Program-made: the position numbers and the translations under genes
Shown: positions 6,910 through 13,384 of the stretch, piece after piece
How the letters are laid out: the number at the start of each line of letters is the position of its first letter
How positions within the stretch are numbered: the first letter of the stretch is position 1
From: CAZOHN01 sp964579325
Lineage (GTDB): Bacteria > Pseudomonadota > Alphaproteobacteria > Rhodobacterales > Rhodobacteraceae
DNA: 15,109 nt
Direction: 5' to 3'
NCBI GenBank assembly: GCA_964579325.1
Contig: CAZOHN010000074.1
Coordinates: 1 to 15,109 of the forward strand
Notes under the pieces: generated by a model
Told to the model about the DNA's origin: nothing
Databases searched by the model: none
What the model saw: only the letters and a program-made list of their open reading frames with translations

Positions 6910-7974
6910 CTACAGCGTCCGGGCCAGAACCTGCAACGCCACCGTCGCGATCACCGCCCCGGCGGCAAGCTCCAGCACGGGAAGCGCCACCCGGGCCGCC
7001 GGCCGGTCCGCAAGCGAGAGCGTCAGACCATTGCGCATCATCACCGAGGCCACCGCCACCGCCACCGTCACGCTCGCCGTGCCCAGCCCCATCGCATAGG
7101 CGCCCAGGATCCCCGCCGCGTCGATGCCCATCCGCCAGGTCAGGATCAGCAGGAACAGCGCCCCGGTGCAGGGCCGGATCGCCACGCCCGCCACCAGCAC
7201 CGCCGCGTCTCGCAAGGTGCGGACACGGGCGACCTCTTCCACCGTCGGCCCATGAGCGTGGCCGCAGGCATGATCGTGCGCATGTCCGTGCGCATGTCCG
7301 TTCCCATGATCGTGCGCATGTCCGTGCCCGTGATCGTGCGCATGTCCGTGCCCGTGATCGTGCCCGTGGTCATGGGCGCGATGCCCGCGATTGTCGTGAA
7401 CGTGCAAGTTCCGCCCATCCTGCACCTGCCCCGGACCCCCATCCAGGTGGCGTTCGTGATGGCCCTGCCCATGCTCCCCCCGCAGCGCCATCAGCCGCCG
7501 CAGGCCGCGCAGCGCCAGCCAGGCCCCGATCAGCGCGATCGCCCCATAGCTCGCCGCATCGAGCAACCCGTCGGCAAGCCCGGTCATCCGCTCGCGCGTC
7601 CAGTCGAAGACGAACACCCCGGCATAGACCAGCAGCACCGCCGTGGTGGCCTGTGCCAGCGACGACACCAGCGCAATCCCGACCATCGGCCCCACCCGCA
7701 CCGCCGAACCGACGCCATAGCCGCCGATCAGTACCTTGCCGTGCCCGGGCCCGGCCGCATGGAACACGCCATAGGCGAAGCACAGGCCCAGCAACGCCGC
7801 CAGCGCGCCGGGCTCGCCCGCCTTGATCGCGCGCAGCCCCCCCGCCATCGCGTTCTGCGCCTCGCGCTGCTCGCCCCGCGCCCAGGCGGCAAGCGTGTCG
7901 AACCCGCCCGTCGCCCAGAGCGCCGCAAGCGTTCCCCCCGCCAGCAGAACCGCGATCAGGAGCGCGGCGCGCAT
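6910..7974 (-). CDS. NicO-family nickel/cobalt/zinc transporter with His-rich loop (ZevB/RcnA-like)
   Basis: This inner-membrane metal transporter has 354 residues. Family signatures are HAAGPGHGK (72-80) in an early helix and RPCTGALFLL (267-276) after the loop; the histidine and cysteine residues there are thought to handle the metal. About six to seven hydrophobic segments can be seen. Residues 168-241 form a large hydrophilic loop with about 26 histidines arranged as HDHGHGHA repeats, a likely metal-binding sensor or buffer. Members include RcnA-type Ni/Co exporters and ZevB, the zinc-uptake partner of a DUF1007 protein in Haemophilus influenzae. The DUF1007 gene here overlaps the start by 19 bases, which favours the ZevAB-type assignment. 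Direction and metal remain inference. Confidence 0.9.
   Translation of the reverse strand: MRAALLIAVLLAGGTLAALWATGGFDTLAAWARGEQREAQNAMAGGLRAIKAGEPGALAALLGLCFAYGVFHAAGPGHGKVLIGGYGVGSAVRVGPMVGIALVSSLAQATTAVLLVYAGVFVFDWTRERMTGLADGLLDAASYGAIALIGAWLALRGLRRLMALRGEHGQGHHERHLDGGPGQVQDGRNLHVHDNRGHRAHDHGHDHGHGHAHDHGHGHAHDHGNGHAHGHAHDHACGHAHGPTVEEVARVRTLRDAAVLVAGVAIRPCTGALFLLILTWRMGIDAAGILGAYAMGLGTASVTVAVAVASVMMRNGLTLSLADRPAARVALPVLELAAGAVIATVALQVLARTL
7269..7364 (-). repeat. 12-bp tandem repeats encoding the His-rich loop
   Basis: Eight imperfect 12-base units (plus-strand form CATGTCCGTGCG or CATGATCGTGCG) fill this stretch. They include three nearly identical 24-base blocks at 7293-7316, 7317-7340 and 7341-7364. 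On the minus strand they encode HGHAHD-type repeats of the NicO transporter loop. Unit length is a multiple of three, so copy changes keep the frame. Confidence 0.85.
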
Positions 7975-8612
7975 GTCACCCGGATCTCGTCGGCGAAATT
8001 CGCCCCCACGGCGGGAAAACCCGCATCCTCCACCGTGTCCATCGCCCCCAGTTCCGCCAGAGCCGCCAGCAACTCCTCGCCCGCCGCGTCGAGATCAGGC
8101 CGGTAAAGCTGCGCCTGACACCCCTCGCGGCCCGCGATCCGTGTCGGCAGCGCGATGGTGTAGGCGGTGTAGAACGACGGGTCGTAGACCTGCAGAACCA
8201 CCGGATCGGCCCCTACCTCCACCGGCGCCTCGAAGGCGCGGGTGTGCATCGACACGATCCGCCCTTGCTGCATCCGCGTGGTCCATTCCAGCGGGCCGCC
8301 GAGCGCCAGCGGCGCCTCTCCCTCCAGCGCATAGAGGTCGCCCTCGAAGCCCTCGACCCACTGCATGTCGAAGCCGTTCAGCTTCTCCACCTCGGCGTCC
8401 GTCAGAACGCCATCGGCGTCGGGGTCGAGCCCGAGGTCCTCCAGCACCAGCAGCGAGTAGAACTCGTCATAGGCCCAGACCACCCGCACCGCCGCAAGCC
8501 GCCCCTCGCCGTCGAAGACGAGGTGCAGGCCGCTGTCGATGTAGATATGCGGATGCGCCGAGGCGCTACCCGCGAGGGTCAGACCGGCAAGGAGGGCTGC
8601 AATGCGTCGCAT
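7956..8612 (-). CDS. DUF1007 periplasmic protein (ZevA-like partner of NicO transporter)
   Basis: This predicted exported protein of 218 residues has a signal peptide (1-19, ending ASA) and then the family's typical mature N-terminus HPHIYID (His20, His22), a plausible metal site. DUF1007 proteins are usually encoded beside NicO transporters. In Haemophilus influenzae the pair ZevA (DUF1007) and ZevB imports zinc. Residues 63-74 (DPDADGVLTDAE) match the full 12-residue EF-hand loop pattern DxDxDGxxxxxE, suggesting calcium or other metal binding. Cys165 and Cys214 may form a disulfide. The ATG at 8612 starts directly at MRRIAALLAG; a TTG three codons upstream is possible but less likely. It overlaps the NicO gene by 19 bases, so the two are translated together. 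Confidence 0.87.
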   Translation of the reverse strand: MRRIAALLAGLTLAGSASAHPHIYIDSGLHLVFDGEGRLAAVRVVWAYDEFYSLLVLEDLGLDPDADGVLTDAEVEKLNGFDMQWVEGFEGDLYALEGEAPLALGGPLEWTTRMQQGRIVSMHTRAFEAPVEVGADPVVLQVYDPSFYTAYTIALPTRIAGREGCQAQLYRPDLDAAGEELLAALAELGAMDTVEDAGFPAVGANFADEIRVTCAPRS

Positions 8613-8645
8613 GGCGGCCAAGGTAATGCGCCGCCACGCGAGTTG

Positions 8646-9284
8646 CTAGAGCGGCCGGCGCGCCACGAAGTCGATCAGCGCCGACATGCCGTGATGGCCC
8701 TCGCCCTCGTCAAGAAAGGCGTCATAGTCATCCAGCCGCTGGATCTCCCAGCCGGGAAAGCTCTCGCGCAGAAGCTCGGGCGTGTAGAGCGCGTCGGGGT
8801 TGGTCGGCCCACCGCTGCCGTAGTCGACCTGGCGCGGGGCGTAGCCGTGCAGGAACAGCAGGCCCCCGGGCCGCACCGCCCTGGCCAGTTGCGCGAACAT
8901 CCAGGCCCGCTCCCGCGGCGCATGGAACTGGATGAAGATCGCCACCACCGCGTCATAGGGCGGTGCCTCCCAGTCCCAGTCCTCGCAGGTCGACAGGTGC
9001 ATGCCCAGCACCGCACCCCGCTCGGCCGCCAGCCTGCGGGCCTTCTCGACCGCCGGCATCGACGACTCGAAGGCCGTGACGCGGTGGTGCTGCCCCGCGA
9101 GCCAGACCGAATTGCGCCCCTCGCCATCGGCAATCGACAGGATCCGCTCCCCCTGCGCAAGGCGGCCCGCCTCGCGCACAAGGAACGCATTGGGCGCGGT
9201 TCCGTAGAAATAATCCGGCCCCAGATAGCGGCCGTCCCAGATTGACTGCGGCGGAGGCCAGGTTCCGTCGACGGTGTCGGACAT
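8646..9284 (-). CDS. Class I SAM-dependent methyltransferase
   Basis: This 212-residue cytoplasmic protein has a Rossmann-type methyltransferase domain. Motif I is ILSIADGEGRNSVWLA (48-63), a variant of the usual LDLGCGEGRN, with Ala52-Asp53 replacing Gly-Cys. Motif II is AFESS (71-75). The motif IV region is YDAVVAIFIQFH (110-121), followed by ARAVRPGGLLFLHGY (135-149), which is typical of strand 5 and the preceding helix. It resembles small-molecule methyltransferases of the TehB or thiopurine methyltransferase-like groups, but the substrate is unknown. It starts 8 bases after the ppk2 stop and ends 33 bases before the DUF1007 start, so it sits inside the minus-strand operon. A TehB-like role in oxyanion resistance would suit a metal-handling cluster but is only a guess. 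Confidence 0.85.
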   Translation of the reverse strand: MSDTVDGTWPPPQSIWDGRYLGPDYFYGTAPNAFLVREAGRLAQGERILSIADGEGRNSVWLAGQHHRVTAFESSMPAVEKARRLAAERGAVLGMHLSTCEDWDWEAPPYDAVVAIFIQFHAPRERAWMFAQLARAVRPGGLLFLHGYAPRQVDYGSGGPTNPDALYTPELLRESFPGWEIQRLDDYDAFLDEGEGHHGMSALIDFVARRPL

Positions 9285-9292
9285 CGGTCACA

Positions 9293-10480
9293 TCAGGCAG
9301 GCTTCACGCGGCGGGTCTCGGGATGCAGCGAGGTTCCCAGGATGTGCTCGGCGCGGTGGATCACATGGCTCGCCTGGCCCACGATCAGCGGGTCGGGCGC
9401 GTGGACCACCTGGCGGTCCTTGTCAGGATAGTCGATCGAGCCGAGGAAATGCAGCATGCAGTTCAGCCGCGCCCGCTTCTTGTCGTTCGACTTGACGATG
9501 GTCCAGGGGCAGTCGGCGGTATCGGTGTAGAAGAACATCGCCTCCTTCGCCTCGGTGTAGTCGTCCCACTTGTCGAGGCTCGCCTTGTCGATGGGCGACA
9601 GCTTCCAGCGCTTGAGCGGGTCGGTCTGGCGCGCGGCGAAACGCACCCGCTGCTCCTCCCGCGTGACCGAGAACCAGTATTTGTAAAGCCGGATTCCCGA
9701 CCGGACGAGCATCCGTTCGAGCTCCGGCACCTCGCGCATGAACTCGAGGTAGTCGTTGGGCGTACAGAACCCCATGACCCGCTCCACACCTGCGCGGTTG
9801 TACCACGACCGGTCATAGAAAACCATCTCGCCCGAGGTCGGCAGGTGCTCGATGTAGCGCTGGAAGAACCACTGTCCCTTCTCGACATCGGATGGCTTGT
9901 TGAGCGCGACCACCCGCGCGGCGCGCGGGTTGAGGTGCTCCGTGAACCGCTTGATCGTGCCGCCCTTTCCGGCCGCGTCGCGGCCCTCGAACAGGATCAC
10001 GAACTTCTGGCCGGTCTCCTGCGCCCAGAGCTGCACCTTCAGCAGCTCGGCTTGAAGCCGCGCCTTCTGCACCTCGTAGGAGCGGCGGCCCAGCATCTGC
10101 GCATAGGGGTACTCGCCCGTTTCGAAGGCATGGGCGATGGAGTCGGGAGAGGCGTTCGGAAAGCCGCGCGCGGCGGCCCCGGAACGCCGCCCCCCCCGCA
10201 CAGACTTCGCCCCCGACGGCGCCCCCGACGGCGCCCCCGACGGCGCCCCGGATTGCGCCCCGGATTGCGCCCCGGATTTCACCTCGGCGGGGACGTCCCT
10301 GGCAGGCCCCGCGGGCGCAGGCGCAGTCGCGGAGGCCGGCGTTGACGCGAGGGGTTCCGACACCTGCGCCTGCGGCGTCACGGCTGCTGCATCGCCGGGC
10401 GTTTCGGATGTCGTCGCGGGTGTCGTCCCGGGTGACCTCCTGGCGGGCGGAGTCAGGTCGGCCGTCGCATCAAGAGTCAT
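9293..10480 (-). CDS. ppk2: Polyphosphate kinase 2 (PPK2) with long disordered N-terminus
   Basis: PPK2 uses polyphosphate to phosphorylate nucleotides (or the reverse) in the cytosol. The catalytic part lies at about residues 115-390 of 395. It shows the Walker A sequence FEGRDAAGKGG (164-174, Lys172), the Walker B region VFYDRSWYNRAGVE (220-233, Asp223), and a lid segment RFAARQTDPLKRWKLSPID (280-298). The opening SYEVQKARLQAELLKVQLW is also typical. Before it lies an unusual extension of about 110 residues, rich in Ala, Pro and Thr, with a four-residue SGAP/SGAQ repeat (69-92); most PPK2 proteins are near 300 residues. ATG 10480 was chosen because GGAGGT lies just upstream (10485-10490); ATG 10492 contains that site and is less likely. 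It is probably the first gene of the operon running to the MATE gene. The nucleotide preference (ADP, GDP or AMP) cannot be decided. Confidence 0.92.
   Translation of the reverse strand: MTLDATADLTPPARRSPGTTPATTSETPGDAAAVTPQAQVSEPLASTPASATAPAPAGPARDVPAEVKSGAQSGAQSGAPSGAPSGAPSGAKSVRGGRRSGAAARGFPNASPDSIAHAFETGEYPYAQMLGRRSYEVQKARLQAELLKVQLWAQETGQKFVILFEGRDAAGKGGTIKRFTEHLNPRAARVVALNKPSDVEKGQWFFQRYIEHLPTSGEMVFYDRSWYNRAGVERVMGFCTPNDYLEFMREVPELERMLVRSGIRLYKYWFSVTREEQRVRFAARQTDPLKRWKLSPIDKASLDKWDDYTEAKEAMFFYTDTADCPWTIVKSNDKKRARLNCMLHFLGSIDYPDKDRQVVHAPDPLIVGQASHVIHRAEHILGTSLHPETRRVKPA
10209..10279 (-). repeat. 12-bp tandem repeat in ppk2 (SGAP/SGAQ)
   Basis: About six 12-base units of two types, GCCCCCGACGGC and GCCCCGGATTGC on the plus strand, lie in tandem. 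They encode the repeated tetrapeptides SGAP and SGAQ in the disordered N-terminal extension of PPK2. All units keep the reading frame. Confidence 0.85.
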
Positions 10481-10554
10481 CTGCACCTCCATGAGTTGAG
10501 GCACCGCTAGCGCACCTTCGGAGAACGCGCCTTGATGCGTGTCAACTTTCCGTG

Positions 10555-10583
10555 ATGCTACCGTTACAATCCGCCCGACGCAA
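10555..10583 (-). promoter_or_regulatory. Possible ppk2 promoter
   Basis: On the minus strand TTGCGT (10583-10578) and TAGCAT (10560-10555) are separated by 17 bases, a weak sigma70-type match about 75 bases upstream of the ppk2 ATG. A TTGACA also occurs at 10545-10540, but no -10 box follows it at the right distance. Either could be chance. Confidence 0.25.
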
Positions 10584-10710
10584 TGCGGCGGCGGCCGCGC
10601 ACGCACTTCCGCCGCCGATCCTTGCTGAAATCAATCCCACCGCGCCTTGTTCCGCGCGCCGGGGATGCCACTCACGAATGGCCGGACCCTAGCCCTTCGC
10701 CGAACCCGGC

Positions 10711-10732
10711 GCATACCGCATCTGCGGTATGC
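10711..10732. promoter_or_regulatory. 22-bp perfect palindrome (10-bp arms) after the LuxR-type gene
   Basis: Arms GCATACCGCA and TGCGGTATGC are exact reverse complements separated by only TC. The site lies 15 bases beyond the stop of the LuxR/hydrolase gene and about 230 bases upstream of ppk2, in the only long gene-free stretch between them (10481-10747). There is no T-run on either side, so it is not a standard intrinsic terminator. It could be a hairpin protecting the mRNA 3' end or a dimeric operator. I see no gene in the rest of this stretch. Confidence 0.6.
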
Positions 10733-10747
10733 CGCCTCGCCCGGCGT

Positions 10748-12460
10748 TCACGCCGACGTGATCGTCATCGCGGGGATGGCATCCAGCACCCGCCGCCATT
10801 CGCGGAAGAACAGCAACTGACCGTTGTCGGGAAGGAAGACCACCTCGACCGTGGGATAGAGCGGCTTCAGCTCGCGGATCGTCTGCTCGGGGCTTTGGGG
10901 GTCCTGGTCCCCCTGGTAGAGCCGGATGGGCACCGGGCAGGCGTGCAGCACCCGGCTCCAGTCGCGCTCCGACCCGATGCACTCCGCCGCGAAGGCCTCG
11001 TGCGCGCTGAACCGCTCCGACAGGCACACCTCCGAGCCCGCGAGGATCGCTGCCCGCACCTCGGGGTCGGCGAAAGTCGCCATGTCGGCGGGCGAGCCGC
11101 CGTTGACCTGTGCGAAGAACTTCTCCTTGCCCAGCCGCCGGGCCAGCGAAAAGCCCGCCTTCACCAGGAACGGCAACACCTTGGGGGCATAGCGCGCGTT
11201 CGCCAGGATGAACCGCTGCCACTTGTCCATCCGCTCGTACTGCGCGGGCGAGAACAGCGGCAGCTGGGCCCCGCAGCCGATGATCCCCGCCACCAGCTCG
11301 GGCCGGTCGACCGCCAGCTTCGCGGCGAACCGCAGGTCGGACCCAAGGCAGATGATCACCGCCCGCGCGACGCCGAGATGGTCGAGAACGGCGGCATAGT
11401 CGGCCGCGATCCCCTCGAGGTGGTCCTCGCGCGGCGGCAGCGGGCTCGTGCCGCCATAACCCGCGCGGACCGGCACGATCACCCTCAGCCCGCGCTCGGC
11501 CGCCTCGCGCTCGGCCGAGGCCGGCCATCGGATCAGCCCGAAGTCGAGGTGCATGTAGAGGCAGGGCTGGCCCTGCACCGCCCCGAACTCGATCCATTCC
11601 AGCCGGCGCCCGCCGCGGGCCGTCACCGCCTGCATGACGACCTCGGGCGTGCCGCCCGTCCGCGCCGCCGCGCGATCCGCGCCGCCCACGTGCACCAGGC
11701 TCACGTCCATCAGGCCCAGCACCACCCGCACCAGTTCCGATTGCGAATGGGTCTCGGTCTTGGCCAGGATCGAGCGCATCTGTGTCCGCACCGTCTCGGC
11801 CGACCGCCCGCGCCGCCGCGCGATCTCGCGCACCGGCCAGCCCAGGCTGACCCCGCGCACGATCTCGACTTCGGCCGGCGTCAGCCCGAAGGCCTCCTGC
11901 ACGGTCAGGTCGAACCCCTCCGGCCAGACCAGCTCGGTCGAGACCACCAGCGCCAGCGCCCGGCCGTTCTCCGGCGCCACCCGGCTTACCCGCAGGATCA
12001 CCGGCGACTCCGTGGCGACCGACCGGATCCGCATCGTGGCGATCTTCACACCCCGGCCCGAGGCCACCTGGCGGATCTCCCGGGCCAGCACCTCGACGTC
12101 GCCCGCCTCGAACGGCAGCGCCGCCAGCGGCACGCCTTCCACCACCGAGAACGCGACCGTCGCGGGCCGGTTGCAGGCCACCAGCGTCACCCCGTCGCTG
12201 ACGAAGGCCGCGCTGCGCGGGATCTCGTCAAGCACGCTGTGCGGACCATCTCCGGCGCGACCGACCTCGAGGCGGTCGAGAAACACCGAGGCCCTGTCGA
12301 GATGCGCTTCGATCGCGGGATCGGTGGGGGTCGCGTCCGCTTCCCCGCGCAGCGGCGCGGCGTGCTGCTCCCAGACTTCCAGAAGATCCTCCAGACGGAT
12401 CGGGTCGAGCGCCACGTCATAGAGACGGTCGACGATCTCCGCCTTGTCCTCGCGTTCCAT
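10748..12460 (-). CDS. LuxR-type transcriptional regulator fused to a degenerate alpha/beta-hydrolase domain
   Basis: This is a 570-residue cytoplasmic regulator in three parts. Residues 1-180 are a possible PAS-like sensor (the segment PRSAAFVSDGVTLVACNRPA looks like a PAS core). Residues 190-250 are a LuxR/GerE helix-turn-helix: LTPAEVEIVRGVSLGWPVRE, then SAETVRTQMRSILAKT. Residues 285-565 resemble an alpha/beta-hydrolase, with VPVRAGYGGTSPLP as the oxyanion-loop region and GDQDPQSP carrying the acid Asp520. At the nucleophile elbow the expected GxSxG is CLGSD (371-375), placing Gly373 at the Ser position. The expected GH near the end is NGQ (Gln548). The domain is therefore probably a ligand sensor rather than an enzyme. 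ATG 12460 (MEREDKAEIV) was preferred over ATGs at 12493 and 12517, which lie within or beside a predicted promoter and inverted repeat. Its targets and ligand are unknown. Confidence 0.85.
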   Translation of the reverse strand: MEREDKAEIVDRLYDVALDPIRLEDLLEVWEQHAAPLRGEADATPTDPAIEAHLDRASVFLDRLEVGRAGDGPHSVLDEIPRSAAFVSDGVTLVACNRPATVAFSVVEGVPLAALPFEAGDVEVLAREIRQVASGRGVKIATMRIRSVATESPVILRVSRVAPENGRALALVVSTELVWPEGFDLTVQEAFGLTPAEVEIVRGVSLGWPVREIARRRGRSAETVRTQMRSILAKTETHSQSELVRVVLGLMDVSLVHVGGADRAAARTGGTPEVVMQAVTARGGRRLEWIEFGAVQGQPCLYMHLDFGLIRWPASAEREAAERGLRVIVPVRAGYGGTSPLPPREDHLEGIAADYAAVLDHLGVARAVIICLGSDLRFAAKLAVDRPELVAGIIGCGAQLPLFSPAQYERMDKWQRFILANARYAPKVLPFLVKAGFSLARRLGKEKFFAQVNGGSPADMATFADPEVRAAILAGSEVCLSERFSAHEAFAAECIGSERDWSRVLHACPVPIRLYQGDQDPQSPEQTIRELKPLYPTVEVVFLPDNGQLLFFREWRRVLDAIPAMTITSA

Positions 12461-12490
12461 ACCCGCCGCCCGAGACCTCGCAACCAAAAA

Positions 12491-12508
12491 CATTCGGCTC
12501 ACCGAATG
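12491..12508. promoter_or_regulatory. Inverted repeat, candidate operator of the LuxR-type gene
   Basis: CATTCGG and CCGAATG, exact 7-base reverse complements, flank a 4-base spacer. The site lies about 30 bases upstream of the chosen start of the LuxR-type gene, at the predicted transcription start. It could bind the regulator itself or a different repressor. Confidence 0.45.
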
Positions 12509-12512
12509 AGAG

Positions 12513-12542
12513 TGCATATCCCTCTACCGTCGCGAGAGACAA
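12513..12542 (-). promoter_or_regulatory. Possible promoter of the LuxR-type gene
   Basis: On the minus strand TTGTCT (12542-12537) is followed after 17-18 bases by ATATGC/TATGCA (12519-12513), a moderate sigma70 match. Transcription would start near 12506, inside the inverted repeat, leaving about 45 bases of leader before ATG 12460. This argues against a start at ATG 12517. Confidence 0.35.
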
Positions 12543-12659
12543 GACAGGTATTCCCCCACACTCGTGAACATCCCCTTGAGATTGTTTCCCGCTTCTCTCC
12601 AGTCGCGGTTCGTCCTATCCCTGCGGCACCACACTGTCCGCATCCCCGGGAGGCCCACC

Positions 12660-13301
12660 ATGCTCACCGTCCACGGCGTCCACCGCAGCCGCGCGACCCG
12701 CACATTCTGGCTCGCGGGCGAACTGGGGATCGAGGCCGCGCAGGTCCCGGTCATCCAGGCCTACCGCCTGCCCGATCCCCACGCCCCCGGCGCCCCGCCC
12801 CACACCCTCTCGCCCGACTTCCTCGCCCTCAGCCCCGCCGGCGCGATCCCGGTGATCGAGGACGACGGGTTCGTGCTGTCGGAATCCCTCGCGATCAACC
12901 TCTACCTCGCGAAGAAACACGGCGGCCCGCTCGCACCCGCCGACCTGCACGAGGACGCGCTGATGATGCAGTGGGCGCTCTACGGTGCCACCGCGATCGA
13001 ACCGCCCGCCCTCGGCATCCTCTACGCCGTGACCGAGAACCGCGAGGACGACGTGCCCGCCTTCGTGGAAAAGCTCCACCGGCCCCTCAAGGTCCTCGAC
13101 GCCCACCTCGCCACACAGGGCCACATGGTCGGCCACCGCTTCACCGTCGCCGACATCAACATGGCCGAGATCGTCCGCTACGCCACCGGCGCCAAGGGCC
13201 TGATCGAAGGCTACCCCGCCATCGCCGCCTGGCTCGCCGCCTGCCAGTCCCGCCCCGCCTACAAGGCGATGTGGGAGAAGCGGCTGGCCGAACCGGCGTA
13301 G
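12660..13301 (+). CDS. Glutathione S-transferase family protein
   Basis: This 213-residue cytosolic protein has an N-terminal thioredoxin-like domain and a C-terminal all-helical domain. Visible GST features are the possible activating Ser10 in VHRSRATR, the cis-proline of AIPVIEDDGF (Pro64), the glutathione-binding Glu75-Ser76 in VLSESLAINLYLAKK, and the helical N-capping region HRFTVADINMAEIV (159-172) with its conserved Asp. It probably conjugates or reduces small electrophiles or peroxides with glutathione, but the substrate cannot be told. GGGAGG (12648-12653), six bases before the ATG at 12660, fixes the start; an ATG about 100 bases upstream lacks such support. It is divergent from the LuxR-type regulator, with about 200 bases between the starts, which makes regulation by that protein possible. 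No clear promoter is seen for it. Confidence 0.92.
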   Translation: MLTVHGVHRSRATRTFWLAGELGIEAAQVPVIQAYRLPDPHAPGAPPHTLSPDFLALSPAGAIPVIEDDGFVLSESLAINLYLAKKHGGPLAPADLHEDALMMQWALYGATAIEPPALGILYAVTENREDDVPAFVEKLHRPLKVLDAHLATQGHMVGHRFTVADINMAEIVRYATGAKGLIEGYPAIAAWLAACQSRPAYKAMWEKRLAEPA

Positions 13302-13311
13302 GGCACGAGGC

Positions 13312-13340
13312 TTTACAGCGCGCGCAACCGGGGCGATAGT
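13312..13340 (+). promoter_or_regulatory. Probable sigma70-type promoter of the unknown gene
   Basis: TTTACA (13312-13317) and GATAGT (13335-13340) are separated by exactly 17 bases. They match five and four of the six consensus positions. Transcription would start near 13347, about 38 bases before the GTG start. The site separates this gene from the GST gene upstream. Confidence 0.5.
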
Positions 13341-13384
13341 CGGCCCTGCGGCTCCTGTCCGCGCTCCCTTGGAAGGAGGTTTCC

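Noticed and set aside
7269..7364. Possible CRISPR-like repeat array
   Set aside because: The units are contiguous, with no unique spacers, and encode the His-rich loop of the NicO transporter. The repeats at 2110-2385 and 10209-10279 are likewise contiguous coding repeats.
10540..10545. TTGACA on the minus strand upstream of ppk2 as a -35 box
   Set aside because: No sequence resembling a -10 box lies 16-18 bases downstream, so it was not called as a promoter.
12574..12604. CTTGAGA upstream of the GST gene as a heat-shock or sigma70 promoter
   Set aside because: No matching -10 element follows at an acceptable distance.
10583..13339. 918-codon plus-strand open frame opposite the LuxR-type gene
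   Set aside because: Its His/Arg/Pro-rich translation is antisense to a protein with a clear helix-turn-helix, and it runs out of frame through the GST gene.
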